DNA of 64,000 nt, taken from assembly GCF_022601685.1 (NCBI RefSeq), contig NZ_JAKUML010000004.1:124001-188000 (forward strand), written 5' to 3'. Each line of letters opens with the position of its first letter. Within the stretch, counting starts at the first letter, position 1. The notes beneath the pieces were generated by a model. That model worked only from the letters and a program-made list of their open reading frames with translations. It was not told the origin of the DNA and did not search any database. A program made the translations under genes and the position numbers. Shown piece after piece: positions 9,906 to 19,277 of this stretch. Origin of the DNA: Acinetobacter sedimenti. GTDB lineage: Bacteria > Pseudomonadota > Gammaproteobacteria > Pseudomonadales > Moraxellaceae.

Positions 9906-10376
9906 TTAAATTCGTTGCAACAACCCTGTCGCATTTAGCACATCATATTTTTTAATGACGAAACTGGAATGGAGCGCCACCACATTGTCGATCTTACCCA
10001 ATCGCTTGAGTAGCACATCACTATAATTATCCATATCTCGGGCAACAACTTCGAGTAGAAAATCTGCCGACTGACCTGTGATCAAAAACGCATTAGTCAC
10101 TTCGGGAATGTCTTCAACTGCTGCCAAAAACCGCTCAAAAGTTTCACTATCATGACGGCTTAACGACACTTGCAAAATAGCATGTAGACTAAAGCCAAGT
10201 TTTTGATAATTAATTTCACGTTTGATCTTGCCAATGATCTGACGATCCATCAAATTTTTGATACGACGATGTACCGAGCTCACCGATAGATGAATCCGTT
10301 CTGACAATTCATTCAGATTCATATCCTCATGACTCAATATTTCGATGATTTGCTTATCGTATTGGTCGAGTTCCAT
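9906..10376 (-). CDS. Lrp/AsnC family transcriptional regulator
   Basis: A 156-residue regulator with an N-terminal winged helix-turn-helix (MNLNELSERIHLSVSSVHRRIKNL, roughly residues 18-42) and a C-terminal RAM ligand-binding/oligomerisation domain containing NAFLITGQSADFLLEVVARD. These proteins bind amino acids and act as local or global regulators. The target is unknown; the neighbours on either side do not form an obvious amino acid pathway, and the nasTS genes are divergent but 676 bases away. Confidence 0.88.
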   Translation of the reverse strand: MELDQYDKQIIEILSHEDMNLNELSERIHLSVSSVHRRIKNLMDRQIIGKIKREINYQKLGFSLHAILQVSLSRHDSETFERFLAAVEDIPEVTNAFLITGQSADFLLEVVARDMDNYSDVLLKRLGKIDNVVALHSSFVIKKYDVLNATGLLQRI

Positions 10377-11052
10377 GACGGCTCCGTATATGGGAAAAGT
10401 GAATTTAAAAAAATGGTTTGCGATGCCGAATACTAATATGAAAAAGACATCATTGCTTTATCGTTATTGATGATTTGGAAGATCGCTAAAAATTTAAAAT
10501 ATTTTGGGATTTTAGAGGGAGTCTAAAGTATAGACTTTATCTTCTGATGCAAATGCACTGGTCTGTGACTGATCGAATTGCTTGTGGCAAATCGCTTGCT
10601 CAGTTGCGTCGTGACTTTTTGAGTCATTGCACCATATAAGTTGTGCTATTTTGGTGCGACGCATTCCCTCCACACCCTGAAGACTAATGTATCAATAACT
10701 GATTTAAATTATTTCTCGATTTTTTAAACTTTACCAGTGTTTTCGGGAATATATTTGCATTCATTTACTATTTATTAAAATATTTTCTATTTTTATCGTT
10801 ATTTATCACTTTTTTACCAAAATTCCACCTATTGTGAACGCTATTTTTCCTTAAAGTAAGAAATTAAAATAGGAAGTGTTCCAAAACATGATTTGAATAA
10901 AAAGTGATACTGCGCACGGTTCTAAAATTTTGCAATACAAAAAGTCAATTTAAGGCACAGCTTTTGCTTATCAAAAGTGAAGTTTTACCCTATATTTGCT
11001 ACAGATTTTTAATACTTAATCAACTCAATTCAATTAGCCAACTTATTTTGTC
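10377..11052. other. Long intergenic region between lrp-type gene and nasT
   Basis: 676 bases with no credible gene. It contains a sigma-54-type promoter for nasT near its right end and a cluster of GCACC/TGTGC/GGTGC half-sites at 10627-10657 that resemble NtrC half-sites but without the usual spacing. The middle (about 10700-10900) is very AT-rich. Confidence 0.6.
10952..10969 (+). promoter_or_regulatory. Candidate sigma-54 promoter of nasTS
   Basis: AAGGCACAGCTTTTGCTT has the invariant GG (10954-10955) and GC (10966-10967) separated by exactly ten bases, and a good match to the GGCAC-N5-TTGC consensus. Predicted transcription start is near 10979, about 74 bases before the nasT ATG. Assignment is by consensus only. 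Confidence 0.6.
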
Positions 11053-11652
11053 ATGTCTAAACTCAAAGTCGTACTGATCGACGATCATCCAGACCGAGCA
11101 GAATATGTCGCCAAAACACTAGAACAACAATCGTTTGAAGTGGTTGGTTGCTTTCTCTCCTCCCAAACCAGTTTACTCAATCTAGAGTCACTGGATGCAG
11201 ACGTGATTTTGCTCGATATGGATCATCCACATCGTGATGTCGTGGAAAGTTGCGTGATGAATTCAAACTTACCGATTGTTTTATTTACCAAGAATACTGA
11301 CCGTCAAACGATTCATAGTGCGATTGATGCAGGTGTCACAGCGTATATTGTTGATGGTATTGATAATGAGCGCTTACATGCGATCTTAGATATTGCGATT
11401 GAACAATATAAGCATCATCAAAAACTCCTCAAGGATCTGAATGAGGCCAAAAGCAAACTTGCCGATCGCAAAGATATTGATCGTGCGAAGGCACTACTCA
11501 TGCAACTGCACAATATTGATGAAGAAGATGCGTATAAACGCTTGCGCAAACATGCGATGAGCCATCGTATTACTTTGGGTGAGGCAGCACGGCATTTTTA
11601 CGAAGCCCTATCATTGATCAATCACACCGATCAGGAGCCACCATGTCAGTAA
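11053..11652 (+). CDS. nasT: NasT-type ANTAR antiterminator/RNA-binding response regulator
   Basis: A 199-residue protein with an N-terminal receiver-like domain (KVVLIDDHPDRAEYV, then DADVILLDMDHPH holding the central aspartate) and a C-terminal ANTAR three-helix domain from about residue 125 (SKLADRKDIDRAKALLMQLHNIDEEDAYKRLRKHAMS). In known NasT systems ANTAR binds tandem hexaloop hairpins in nitrate-assimilation leader RNAs, and NasS holds NasT inactive when nitrate is absent. Its stop codon overlaps the nasS start by ten bases, giving translational coupling. Candidate RNA target: the leader at 25032-25078. Confidence 0.92.
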   Translation: MSKLKVVLIDDHPDRAEYVAKTLEQQSFEVVGCFLSSQTSLLNLESLDADVILLDMDHPHRDVVESCVMNSNLPIVLFTKNTDRQTIHSAIDAGVTAYIVDGIDNERLHAILDIAIEQYKHHQKLLKDLNEAKSKLADRKDIDRAKALLMQLHNIDEEDAYKRLRKHAMSHRITLGEAARHFYEALSLINHTDQEPPCQ

Positions 11653-12695
11653 CTCAATTTGAATCAGAACAAAATACTGCTGACATGTTAAAGATCGGTT
11701 ATTTACCGCTCGTCGATAGCATCGCACTACTTTGGGCGCAGCATCGTGGTTATTTTTCTGCGGAAAATTTAACTGTTGAATTGGTCAGAGAAACTTCATG
11801 GGCGACCTTGCGAGATCGTTTGGCATTTGGCATGTTGCAAGCAGCGCATTGCCTTTCACCGATCGTCGCCAGTGCATGTAGTACCGCAGATGATATTGGC
11901 ATTCCGATGCGCACCGCTTTAGTGCTTTCGCATAACACCGCAAAAATCAGCCTAAAACGTGAACTGTATGATGAATTAGCCATTCAAGCGAATGATTTAC
12001 CCCATCAAAGTGCAGCGAAATTTGTCGCTAAATCAAATGAAATGACGCATAAATTAGCACAAGTCTTCCCTGCGTCATTGCATCATTTTACTTTGCGAGA
12101 ATGGCTACGCCTTGCCGATCAAGACTTTGCACATCAATGCAAACTTGCCACTTTGCCACCGCATTATATGCTTGATGCCATTGATCAAGGTATGATTGAT
12201 GGTTGTTGCGTCGGTGAGCCGTGGAATAGTGTCGGTGCAACCAAGCAAATCTCAAAAGTGGTGTGTCGTTCGCAAGATGTGATTCCAAGTATTGCCGATA
12301 AAGTGCTTGCAGTGACCAGTGAGTGGGCAACGCAACATAGCGAAGCGCATCAAGCAATGATTCGTGCCTTAATAAAAGCACAGCAAGATTTGTCAAAAAA
12401 AGAAAATAGTGCAGTAGCCTATCAACTGCTACAACAGTTTGACATTATCGACACTGCGTTTGATTCATCGCTTGATCCTGCATTTGGTTCAGCAACACTA
12501 CAACAAGATGTTGAATTATTAATTCTGCAAATCCATCAGCAAAATATGCAACCCAAAGCCACAGATTTTGATTGGATATTGTCACAGCTCAAGGCATGGC
12601 TGCATGCAGATTTAGACGCTGGAAAATTTCAGGATTATAGTTTGCAGTGTATTGATTTGGCGTGTTATCAAGAGGTGTTGAGTAGTTTAAATTAG
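11643..12695 (+). CDS. nasS: NasS-type nitrate sensor (NrtA-like, no signal peptide)
   Basis: A 350-residue protein related to the periplasmic nitrate-binding proteins NrtA/CmpA but without a signal peptide, as expected of cytoplasmic NasS, which binds nitrate or nitrite and releases NasT. Visible family segments include KIGYLPLVDSIALLWAQHRGYF, FGMLQAAHCLSPI and DGCCVGEPWNSVG, the last being the characteristic GEPWN ligand-site motif. It overlaps nasT by ten bases. The stop is followed by a gene-poor stretch. Confidence 0.92.
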   Translation: MSVTQFESEQNTADMLKIGYLPLVDSIALLWAQHRGYFSAENLTVELVRETSWATLRDRLAFGMLQAAHCLSPIVASACSTADDIGIPMRTALVLSHNTAKISLKRELYDELAIQANDLPHQSAAKFVAKSNEMTHKLAQVFPASLHHFTLREWLRLADQDFAHQCKLATLPPHYMLDAIDQGMIDGCCVGEPWNSVGATKQISKVVCRSQDVIPSIADKVLAVTSEWATQHSEAHQAMIRALIKAQQDLSKKENSAVAYQLLQQFDIIDTAFDSSLDPAFGSATLQQDVELLILQIHQQNMQPKATDFDWILSQLKAWLHADLDAGKFQDYSLQCIDLACYQEVLSSLN

Positions 12696-13152
12696 GTCTG
12701 TTCATTTTCTAAATTCAGCCTAAGTTCGATGAAGTTTGTATTGTACATAGTCGAAAAGGAAAAACATTTTAGGCAAGGTCTTGCGGTGTATACTTATATT
12801 TCTGGATTAACCTTCGGTTCGACTCACTTTTCTTTCGGGAAAAGTAAGCAAAACCATTTGTCAGCCGCAAACTCGGTCATACTCTAAAATTTATCCTATA
12901 CCTTGAAAAACGTCATTTTGCTAAAGTTGTTCTGCCCTCGAACAATGCGACTGACGCTCCCACGAATCAGATAATTTTTACTCATCTTATGTCGAACTGA
13001 GGTTAAATTTCATAAAAATATGTTTAAAAATTATTGAGATGACATAGCTGTCTTCCATCATCTTTTTTGGGTAAGATGTCTATCTTTGTAAAATACTCAT
13101 TTTATAAATATGACGGTATTAAGCTGTATTCATAAAAAACGGATAGATAACA
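12696..13152. other. Intergenic region with decayed-looking sequence
   Basis: 457 bases without a gene. A small hairpin ACTTTTC-N6-GAAAAGT lies near 12827-12846, and the stretch 12800-12970 is denser in G and C than its surroundings but every frame is interrupted. It resembles intergenic debris more than a functional unit; the right 100 bases are AT-rich and presumably hold the promoter of the monooxygenase. Confidence 0.45.
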
Positions 13153-14415
13153 ATGAAAGTTGCCATTATCGGGGCAGGAACAGCAGGATTAGCATTGGCA
13201 AAAATGTTGATTCATCAAGATATCGAAGTCACTCTATTTGAACAAGCACCGACCCTCGATCCCGTTGGTGCAGGTCTATTACTCCAACCCTCTGGACTTG
13301 CGGTACTAGCCCATCTCGGCATTTTGGAAGAAACACAGAAGCTCGGTGCAGAAGTCACAGGCTTAACAGGTCAATTGCCAAATCAACAGCTAATTGTCGA
13401 TAGCCATTATACCCAAGCCGATTCAAGATTTTTTGGCATTGGTATCCACCGTGCCACTTTATACCATGTACTAACGCAAAGTTTAGCGAATGAACGCCAA
13501 CTCACTTGGCGATTTCAACATGAAATCACACATCTCGAAGACACAGGCTCACAGGTCATCGTAAAAGGTCATTGCAAAGATCAGCCTTTTGATGAGGCTT
13601 TTGACGCAACCATTATCGCCAATGGTGCACGTAGCCGTTTGCGCCCTGCACAATGGGTCAAGCTAGACAAACCTTATCCGTGGGGTGCAGCGTGGACGAT
13701 CGTGCCTGACTGTGTATATGGCGATCCAAAAATTTTGCACCAATTCTATGACAGTACTTCGACGATGATGGGAGTTCTACCCACTGGAAGCTTGCCCTCT
13801 GATCCGCAAAGGCGATTATCAAGTATCTTTTGGAGCTTACCGACAGGTCAGTTCGATACATTTGCACAAGCACCTTACACAGCATGGTTAGCTAAAATTC
13901 AAAGCCGTTGGTCAGACCTTGCAACGTGTTTAGAAGCCGTATTTAAAGACAATCAACCGCAATGGCTGAATGCCCAATACCGTGATGTTGTTATGTCCAA
14001 ATATGGTCAAGGTCGTATCGGTGTCATTGGTGATGCCGCACATGCGATGAGTCCTCAACTTGGGCAAGGGGCGAACATGGCGTTGCTGGATGCTTGGGCT
14101 TTAGCACAAAGTTTCAACAAAGCGAGAACAGCAAAAGACATGGATTGGCACGTTGTTTGGCAACATTACCACGAACTTAGACACTCCTCGATCAACATGT
14201 ATCAACTGATGAGCCGACTACTCACACCGTTGTATCAATCAGATCTGTGGTGGGCAGGCAGTTTACGAAATATTATGTTTTCTTGGATGAATCAGATTCC
14301 ATATTTTCAAAAGCAAATGGCTTTCACAGTATCGGGATTAAAAACAGGTGCGTTTGGTCAGATGAGCTATGATGAGATTGCAAAGCCGATGCAGTCTTCA
14401 GATAAAGAACTCTAG
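13153..14415 (+). CDS. FAD-dependent monooxygenase (salicylate hydroxylase-like)
   Basis: A 420-residue single-component flavoprotein hydroxylase. The dinucleotide-binding motif VAIIGAGTAGLALAKML opens the protein and the second FAD motif GRIGVIGDAAHAMSPQLGQGANMALLDA appears around residue 285-315; the DG-type motif is replaced by ATIIANGARSRLR. Substrates of relatives are aromatic acids or similar, and none can be named here. It sits inside the nitrate region but no role in nitrate metabolism is evident. It is convergent with moaA, with a 92-bp repeat element between them. Confidence 0.85.
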   Translation: MKVAIIGAGTAGLALAKMLIHQDIEVTLFEQAPTLDPVGAGLLLQPSGLAVLAHLGILEETQKLGAEVTGLTGQLPNQQLIVDSHYTQADSRFFGIGIHRATLYHVLTQSLANERQLTWRFQHEITHLEDTGSQVIVKGHCKDQPFDEAFDATIIANGARSRLRPAQWVKLDKPYPWGAAWTIVPDCVYGDPKILHQFYDSTSTMMGVLPTGSLPSDPQRRLSSIFWSLPTGQFDTFAQAPYTAWLAKIQSRWSDLATCLEAVFKDNQPQWLNAQYRDVVMSKYGQGRIGVIGDAAHAMSPQLGQGANMALLDAWALAQSFNKARTAKDMDWHVVWQHYHELRHSSINMYQLMSRLLTPLYQSDLWWAGSLRNIMFSWMNQIPYFQKQMAFTVSGLKTGAFGQMSYDEIAKPMQSSDKEL

Positions 14416-14420
14416 CCTTC

Positions 14421-14526
14421 TATAGCCGAAGAAATTTATTTCTGATACAAGGCAACCGAACGAAAGTGTACATATAGTACAGCGAGTGAGGTTAACGCTG
14501 TAGCAGATTAAATTGCTTTGGCTATA
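14421..14526. repeat. Palindromic intergenic repeat element, copy A
   Basis: The 92-bp core at 14428-14519 aligns without gaps to a second copy at 56389-56480, about 80 percent identical by hand alignment. The core has imperfect inverted ends and a TGTAC-N5-GTACA centre; here an additional TATAGCC/GGCTATA pair extends the palindrome on both sides. It fills almost the whole gap between the convergent monooxygenase and moaA genes (six bases from one stop, two from the other). Confidence 0.8.
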
Positions 14527-14528
14527 GA

Positions 14529-15626
14529 TTAGCCGCCGATGGCATGCATGGTAATTTTGCGAAGTGGCGCACGCTGTTTACTGACATAGCCTGCCTCTTT
14601 GTACCAGACCACGGTTTTAATCGTGTCGATGATCTCGTTTCGTAGCGCATCATCTTTATTTTTCTGATATTGCTCTAATTTATCTTTAAAACTTAAACCT
14701 TGATCGCTAAACAAACAGGTAAATAACTCGCCTGTGGCAGTCAATCGCAAGCGATCACACTGCTGACAAAATGGATTAGAAATCGTTGAGATAATCCCAA
14801 TTTTATAGGTTTGTTTTGAAAAGTTTTCTTTAACTGCATCATTTAAATTTTGAATTACAAATTGCTTTGCAGGCTCATGATCTTGGGCAATTGCGGTGAT
14901 CTGAAATTCTTTTTCCAGTGTGCTCAGAATGTCTTGTTCACTGACCACCCAGTCCTTTTGCCACAGTGCATCACCATCGAGTGGCATATATTCAATAAAA
15001 CGTACACTGACCTTCTGCGCCATTCCCCATTTGACCAAAGGAATGATTTGATCATCATTGATGCCACGCATCAGCACGGTGTTGATTTTGATTTTTAAAC
15101 CGACCGCTTGTGCAGCAGTAATGCCTTGTAAAATTGGTTGTAGAAATTTTTTAGTGAGTTGTTGGAATTGTTTGGCATCTAAGCTGTCCAAACTAATATT
15201 CAAATCATCTAAGCCTGCACGTTTTAAACCTTCTGCATATTTGGCGAGATAATGCGCATTGGTGGTCATCGAGATACGCTTTAAGCCTTTGGCACGCAAG
15301 CGACTTAGGTCGTTGATAAAATGCACCACGCCTTGACGCATTAATGGCTCACCACCTGTAATGCGAATACTTTCAATGCCCTGCTCAACCATCAATTCGC
15401 AAAAGATATACAGCGCTTCAAAAGAAAGAATATCCTTTTTTGCCAACCATTCGGGATGCTCAGGCATGCAGTACTGACATTTAAAATTACAACGATCAGT
15501 CACGGAAATACGCAATTTTCTTTTTTCACGACCAAACTGATCCACCAAGTTTGCATTGCTACGCACTTGTCGCTTTGGCGATTGATCATATCTAGACACG
15601 ATCTGTGTTTGCAAATCAGTCAACAC
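14529..15626 (-). CDS. moaA: GTP 3',8-cyclase MoaA
   Basis: Radical SAM enzyme for the first step of molybdenum cofactor synthesis, forming 3',8-cyclo-GTP. The radical-SAM cysteines are C46, C50 and C53 (CNFKCQYC); the C-terminal cluster ligands are in CQQCDRLRLTATGELFTC; the protein ends in the GG pair needed for activity. The 365-residue form starts at a GTG (15624-15626) and carries about 28 residues before the usual VDQFGR start, so the exact start is uncertain. It lies downstream of mobA and nasA, supplying cofactor for the nitrate reductase. Confidence 0.93.
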   Translation of the reverse strand: MLTDLQTQIVSRYDQSPKRQVRSNANLVDQFGREKRKLRISVTDRCNFKCQYCMPEHPEWLAKKDILSFEALYIFCELMVEQGIESIRITGGEPLMRQGVVHFINDLSRLRAKGLKRISMTTNAHYLAKYAEGLKRAGLDDLNISLDSLDAKQFQQLTKKFLQPILQGITAAQAVGLKIKINTVLMRGINDDQIIPLVKWGMAQKVSVRFIEYMPLDGDALWQKDWVVSEQDILSTLEKEFQITAIAQDHEPAKQFVIQNLNDAVKENFSKQTYKIGIISTISNPFCQQCDRLRLTATGELFTCLFSDQGLSFKDKLEQYQKNKDDALRNEIIDTIKTVVWYKEAGYVSKQRAPLRKITMHAIGG

Positions 15627-15687
15627 TTTTACTCATATTCTCAAAGAAAGCAACGCATCGGTTCAGCACGCTTTGACTTAAAATTGG

Positions 15688-16410
15688 CTAAGGAAGCCTG
15701 ATGTTTAATTCTGCCCACGCATTAATACTATGTGGTTGCGCACTGTCATTCGTTAATTTTAACACAGAAAATTTAAGCGATTTAAACAGTCGGAATAAGC
15801 TACGTTGATCTTGCGCCAAGCTTTGCGCAAGGTGCTCACTAACAGAACGGTGCATTAAACAAAATGGATAGAGGGCCTGCCCATCAATTTCTGCATAACA
15901 GAGTTGACTTTGATCTTTCGCAATTTGCTCAGAGAACTGCTCAAGCAATTGATTTGGAATATAAAACAAATCGCATGGCACAAACAGTATCCAATCTCGT
16001 TGACTATACAGCCATGCGCTGTGTATCCCCATCATCGGGCCTTGGAAGCCTTTTTCCAAATCAGAAAAAATCCCAATCTCCGCATCTATGGCTTGATAAA
16101 TTTCACTATCTCGGTGGCTATTGACCCACAGTTTTTGCACTTGTGGTTTGAGATTTTCCCTCAGTCGATCAAGTTGACGACACTGTCCATCAAAGCATTG
16201 CAGTAGTTTATTACACCCACCCATTCGAGTTGCTTGACCGCCTGCGAGAATCACCGCATCGGTATTGGCAATGATTTTTTTTGCAACATCATTTTTTGTA
16301 ACATCACTTTTTCCAATTTCATTCGGAACAAAATTGGTTGCAAGATCAGAAATTTGATTTTCATCAGATCGCTTGTGATCAATTGGCTTCGTTGGACAAT
16401 TCACTTTCAC
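15688..16410 (-). CDS. mobA: Molybdenum cofactor guanylyltransferase MobA
   Basis: Attaches GMP to molybdopterin to make the bis-MGD cofactor of nitrate reductase. The nucleotidyltransferase signature is AVILAGGQATRMGGCNK, followed by WILFVPCDLFYIP with the metal-binding aspartate. The domain starts only after about 48 extra residues rich in Lys, Asp and Asn; there is no ATG in that stretch, so a GTG at 16408-16410 is the furthest start and the true one is uncertain. The frame overlaps the end of nasA by 32 bases, which suggests translational coupling. The extension contains a short imperfect tandem repeat around 16265-16315. Confidence 0.85.
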   Translation of the reverse strand: MKVNCPTKPIDHKRSDENQISDLATNFVPNEIGKSDVTKNDVAKKIIANTDAVILAGGQATRMGGCNKLLQCFDGQCRQLDRLRENLKPQVQKLWVNSHRDSEIYQAIDAEIGIFSDLEKGFQGPMMGIHSAWLYSQRDWILFVPCDLFYIPNQLLEQFSEQIAKDQSQLCYAEIDGQALYPFCLMHRSVSEHLAQSLAQDQRSLFRLFKSLKFSVLKLTNDSAQPHSINAWAELNIRLP

Positions 16411-19186
16411 GCTCCGACTGACATTGTTTAATCAAACCACGGATTTCAGGTAAGCATGAACCACAGTTTCCACCTGCTTTTAGACACGCTGTGACTTGTT
16501 TTTCATTGGTGAGATTTTTGGTTTTAATGGTTTCAATAATACGGTTTTTACCGACTTTAAAGCAACTACACACCAATGCACCTTCATTATTCGCCTGACC
16601 GATTGGCATACCAGCGAGTAACGCACGACGATGCAAAGCACTCAGACGATTGCGACTAAACAGCCCAGCCAACCAATCCCGATCAGGTAAAAACTCACGA
16701 GGTGCAAGATAGAATGCCGCCATCAAACGATCTTCACGTAGCACCACGACATGCAAGGTGTCGGTATGTACATCTTCATACATCAGCCACTCATCATTTT
16801 CGGCATCATACGGCAGTAAATCTTGCAGTTTATTGGCGACGTGCAGACTCTCGGTACGATCGACAATTTCAAAGCGAATTGCTTGTGCCGTTTGGATTTT
16901 AACCCACCAAGTAAAGCCTTCTTTATCCCACTGATTTTTATCACAGCCTTTCGCTTTATCACTAGGCGCATTTTCCATCCACTCTGGACGTACATACAGC
17001 ACACCTTGCCAACGTCCATAAAATGGCTGAATCATCACTGGCGTATGCTTAAACTCAGGCTCACCTGAAATCGCATCGACCACAGGATTGACCACCGCAC
17101 CAACTCGTGCATCGGAAGCGACTTGATCATTCCAATGAATTGGTACAAAAATCTGTCCACGGCGTACTTTGGTCGAGAACTGACCACGAACGATACAACG
17201 TCCCCATTCCGAACGGACTTCGACCAAATCAAACTCTTTAATCCCGAACTTGAGCGCATCTTGTGGATGAATCTCACAATATGGCTCACTGCGATGTGTA
17301 GAGAGATTGGCGGACAATCCTGTACGTGACATGGTATGCCATTGATCACGAACACGACCTGTATTCAAAATCAGTGGATATTCTGCATTTGGTTTATTTT
17401 TTGGTTCGATATTTGGCGTGGCAATAAATTTTGCTTTGCGATCTGCATGACTGAAAATCCCATCGCCATAAATGCGTGGCGTACCCTGCTTGTCCGCATA
17501 GACAGGCCATTGAATCGGTTTCAGCGCATTGTATTCGGCTTGGCTAATGTAACTTAAACCTTGCAGATTGAAATAGCGAAATGCAGGCAAGCTTTCACGC
17601 TCAGAAGCAAAACCATTACCAATCGTTGAGAGTTTGGAGTGTTCTAAGAAAATGTCATAATTCGAATTAAAATCAAAGCCTTGCCAACCAAGTTTTTGTG
17701 CCACTTGGCTCACCGCCCACCAATCCGCCTTGATGGTTTCAGGCACAGATAAGAAAGCATTTTGACGTGAAATACGACGTTCAGAATTAGTCACTGTGCC
17801 GTCTTTTTCGCCCCACGCTTGCGCAGGCAACAACACATCGGCAAAGTCCGTCGTATCGGTATCCTTGCAGACATCGGATACCACCACAAATTCACATTTT
17901 TCCAAAGCTCGTTTGACTTGGTCACTATTCGGCAAACTCACCACAGGATTGGTCGCCATGATCCAAATTGCTTTAATTTTTCCTGCTTCCACCGCTTCAA
18001 ACATATCTACAGCTTTTAAACCGACCTTTTGTGCGATGTGTGGACTTTGCCAAAAGTCTTGCACCAGTTGCTGATGCGTTGGATTATCAATATCGAGATG
18101 CGAAGCAAGCATATTTGCCAAACCGCCGACTTCACGTCCGCCCATCGCATTCGGCTGCCCCGTCATGGAAAATGCACCCATGCCCTCGCCTGTCACACGA
18201 CCAGTAAGCAGATGACAATTGATAATGCTATTGGCTTTATTTGTGCCTTGACTGGACTGATTTACGCCCATTGAGAACAGCGTAATGACTTTCTTGGTTT
18301 TGGCGAATAGTTGATAAAACTCAAGCAACTTTTCAATGGCAATGCCTGTTTCCGAAGCGACAAAATCGAGGTCTTGCTCGGCTTGACTGACATCGAGCAC
18401 ACGATCCAATTGCGTGGTATGCGCATCAATAAAGGCTTGATCGGCATAACCCTGTTCATTGAGATATTGCAATAAACCATTAAACAGGCAAATGTCTTGA
18501 CCAATCAAAATCGGCAAATGTAAATCCGCCTGTTCACACGTTGCAGTAAATCGAGGGTCGATGACCACGACTTTTAGATTGGCATTTTCTGCTTTGGCCG
18601 CCATGATGCGCTGAAACAAAATCGGGTGACACCATGCCGTGTTTGATCCGACCAAGACGATGAGCTCAGCTTGTTCAAAATCTTGATAATTACCTGCAAC
18701 GATATCTTCACCGAAAGCACGTTTATGCGCCGCTACCGCAGAAGACATGCAAAGGCGTGAATTGGTGTCGATATTGCCTGTGCCGAGATAGCCTTTGACG
18801 AATTTATTGACTACATAATAGTCTTCGGTCAACAGCTGTCCTGACACATAGAACGCAACACTTTCACGTCCATATTGGTCGATACATTGACGAAATTTAT
18901 CGGCAATCAAATCCGTGGCTTGATCCCAAGATGTTTGCTTACGCGCTGCACCTCGCCCAAGTTGTGGCGTGATCAAACGATGCGACATACCTACGGTATC
19001 AGCGAGATTACTACCTTTGATACAGAGCTTGCCTCGATTGGCAGGATGCGACACATCCCCGACCACTTGTAGCCCTTTGGCAGTTTGCTGTGCAGTCACG
19101 CCACAACCTACACCACAATAAGGACAAGTCGAATGCACGATTTCATTGCTTGAAATCGTTGGGATGAGCTGTGCAACTTGATTCAT
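16379..19186 (-). CDS. nasA: Assimilatory nitrate reductase catalytic subunit
   Basis: Cytoplasmic molybdoenzyme reducing nitrate to nitrite. The N-terminal 4Fe-4S motif is CPYCGVGCGVTAQQ with a fourth cysteine in GKLCIKG; molybdopterin oxidoreductase and dinucleotide-binding domains follow (PLILNTGRVRDQWHTMSRTG). A C-terminal BFD-like 2Fe-2S segment, CSCFKVGKNRIIETI through GGNCGSCLPEIRGLI, is typical of the NasA/NarB group that takes electrons from a flavoprotein. I favour the ATG at 19184-19186 (935 residues): GGAG is ten bases from it but only one base from the upstream ATG at 19195. The reductase fusion gene lies about 90 bases upstream. Confidence 0.94.
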   Translation of the reverse strand: MNQVAQLIPTISSNEIVHSTCPYCGVGCGVTAQQTAKGLQVVGDVSHPANRGKLCIKGSNLADTVGMSHRLITPQLGRGAARKQTSWDQATDLIADKFRQCIDQYGRESVAFYVSGQLLTEDYYVVNKFVKGYLGTGNIDTNSRLCMSSAVAAHKRAFGEDIVAGNYQDFEQAELIVLVGSNTAWCHPILFQRIMAAKAENANLKVVVIDPRFTATCEQADLHLPILIGQDICLFNGLLQYLNEQGYADQAFIDAHTTQLDRVLDVSQAEQDLDFVASETGIAIEKLLEFYQLFAKTKKVITLFSMGVNQSSQGTNKANSIINCHLLTGRVTGEGMGAFSMTGQPNAMGGREVGGLANMLASHLDIDNPTHQQLVQDFWQSPHIAQKVGLKAVDMFEAVEAGKIKAIWIMATNPVVSLPNSDQVKRALEKCEFVVVSDVCKDTDTTDFADVLLPAQAWGEKDGTVTNSERRISRQNAFLSVPETIKADWWAVSQVAQKLGWQGFDFNSNYDIFLEHSKLSTIGNGFASERESLPAFRYFNLQGLSYISQAEYNALKPIQWPVYADKQGTPRIYGDGIFSHADRKAKFIATPNIEPKNKPNAEYPLILNTGRVRDQWHTMSRTGLSANLSTHRSEPYCEIHPQDALKFGIKEFDLVEVRSEWGRCIVRGQFSTKVRRGQIFVPIHWNDQVASDARVGAVVNPVVDAISGEPEFKHTPVMIQPFYGRWQGVLYVRPEWMENAPSDKAKGCDKNQWDKEGFTWWVKIQTAQAIRFEIVDRTESLHVANKLQDLLPYDAENDEWLMYEDVHTDTLHVVVLREDRLMAAFYLAPREFLPDRDWLAGLFSRNRLSALHRRALLAGMPIGQANNEGALVCSCFKVGKNRIIETIKTKNLTNEKQVTACLKAGGNCGSCLPEIRGLIKQCQSERESELSNEAN

Positions 19187-19277
19187 CTTTGCCATTCTCC
19201 AAAATTATACGGATTCGTAATCTGTTGATCTTAAAAACCAAATTGGAGTAAGTACCAATTTGGCGATGATCAATCTC

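Noticed and set aside
10627..10657. NtrC-binding site upstream of nasT
   Set aside because: GCACC, TGTGC and GGTGC half-sites are present, but no pair has the five-base spacing of the consensus, so not called as a site.
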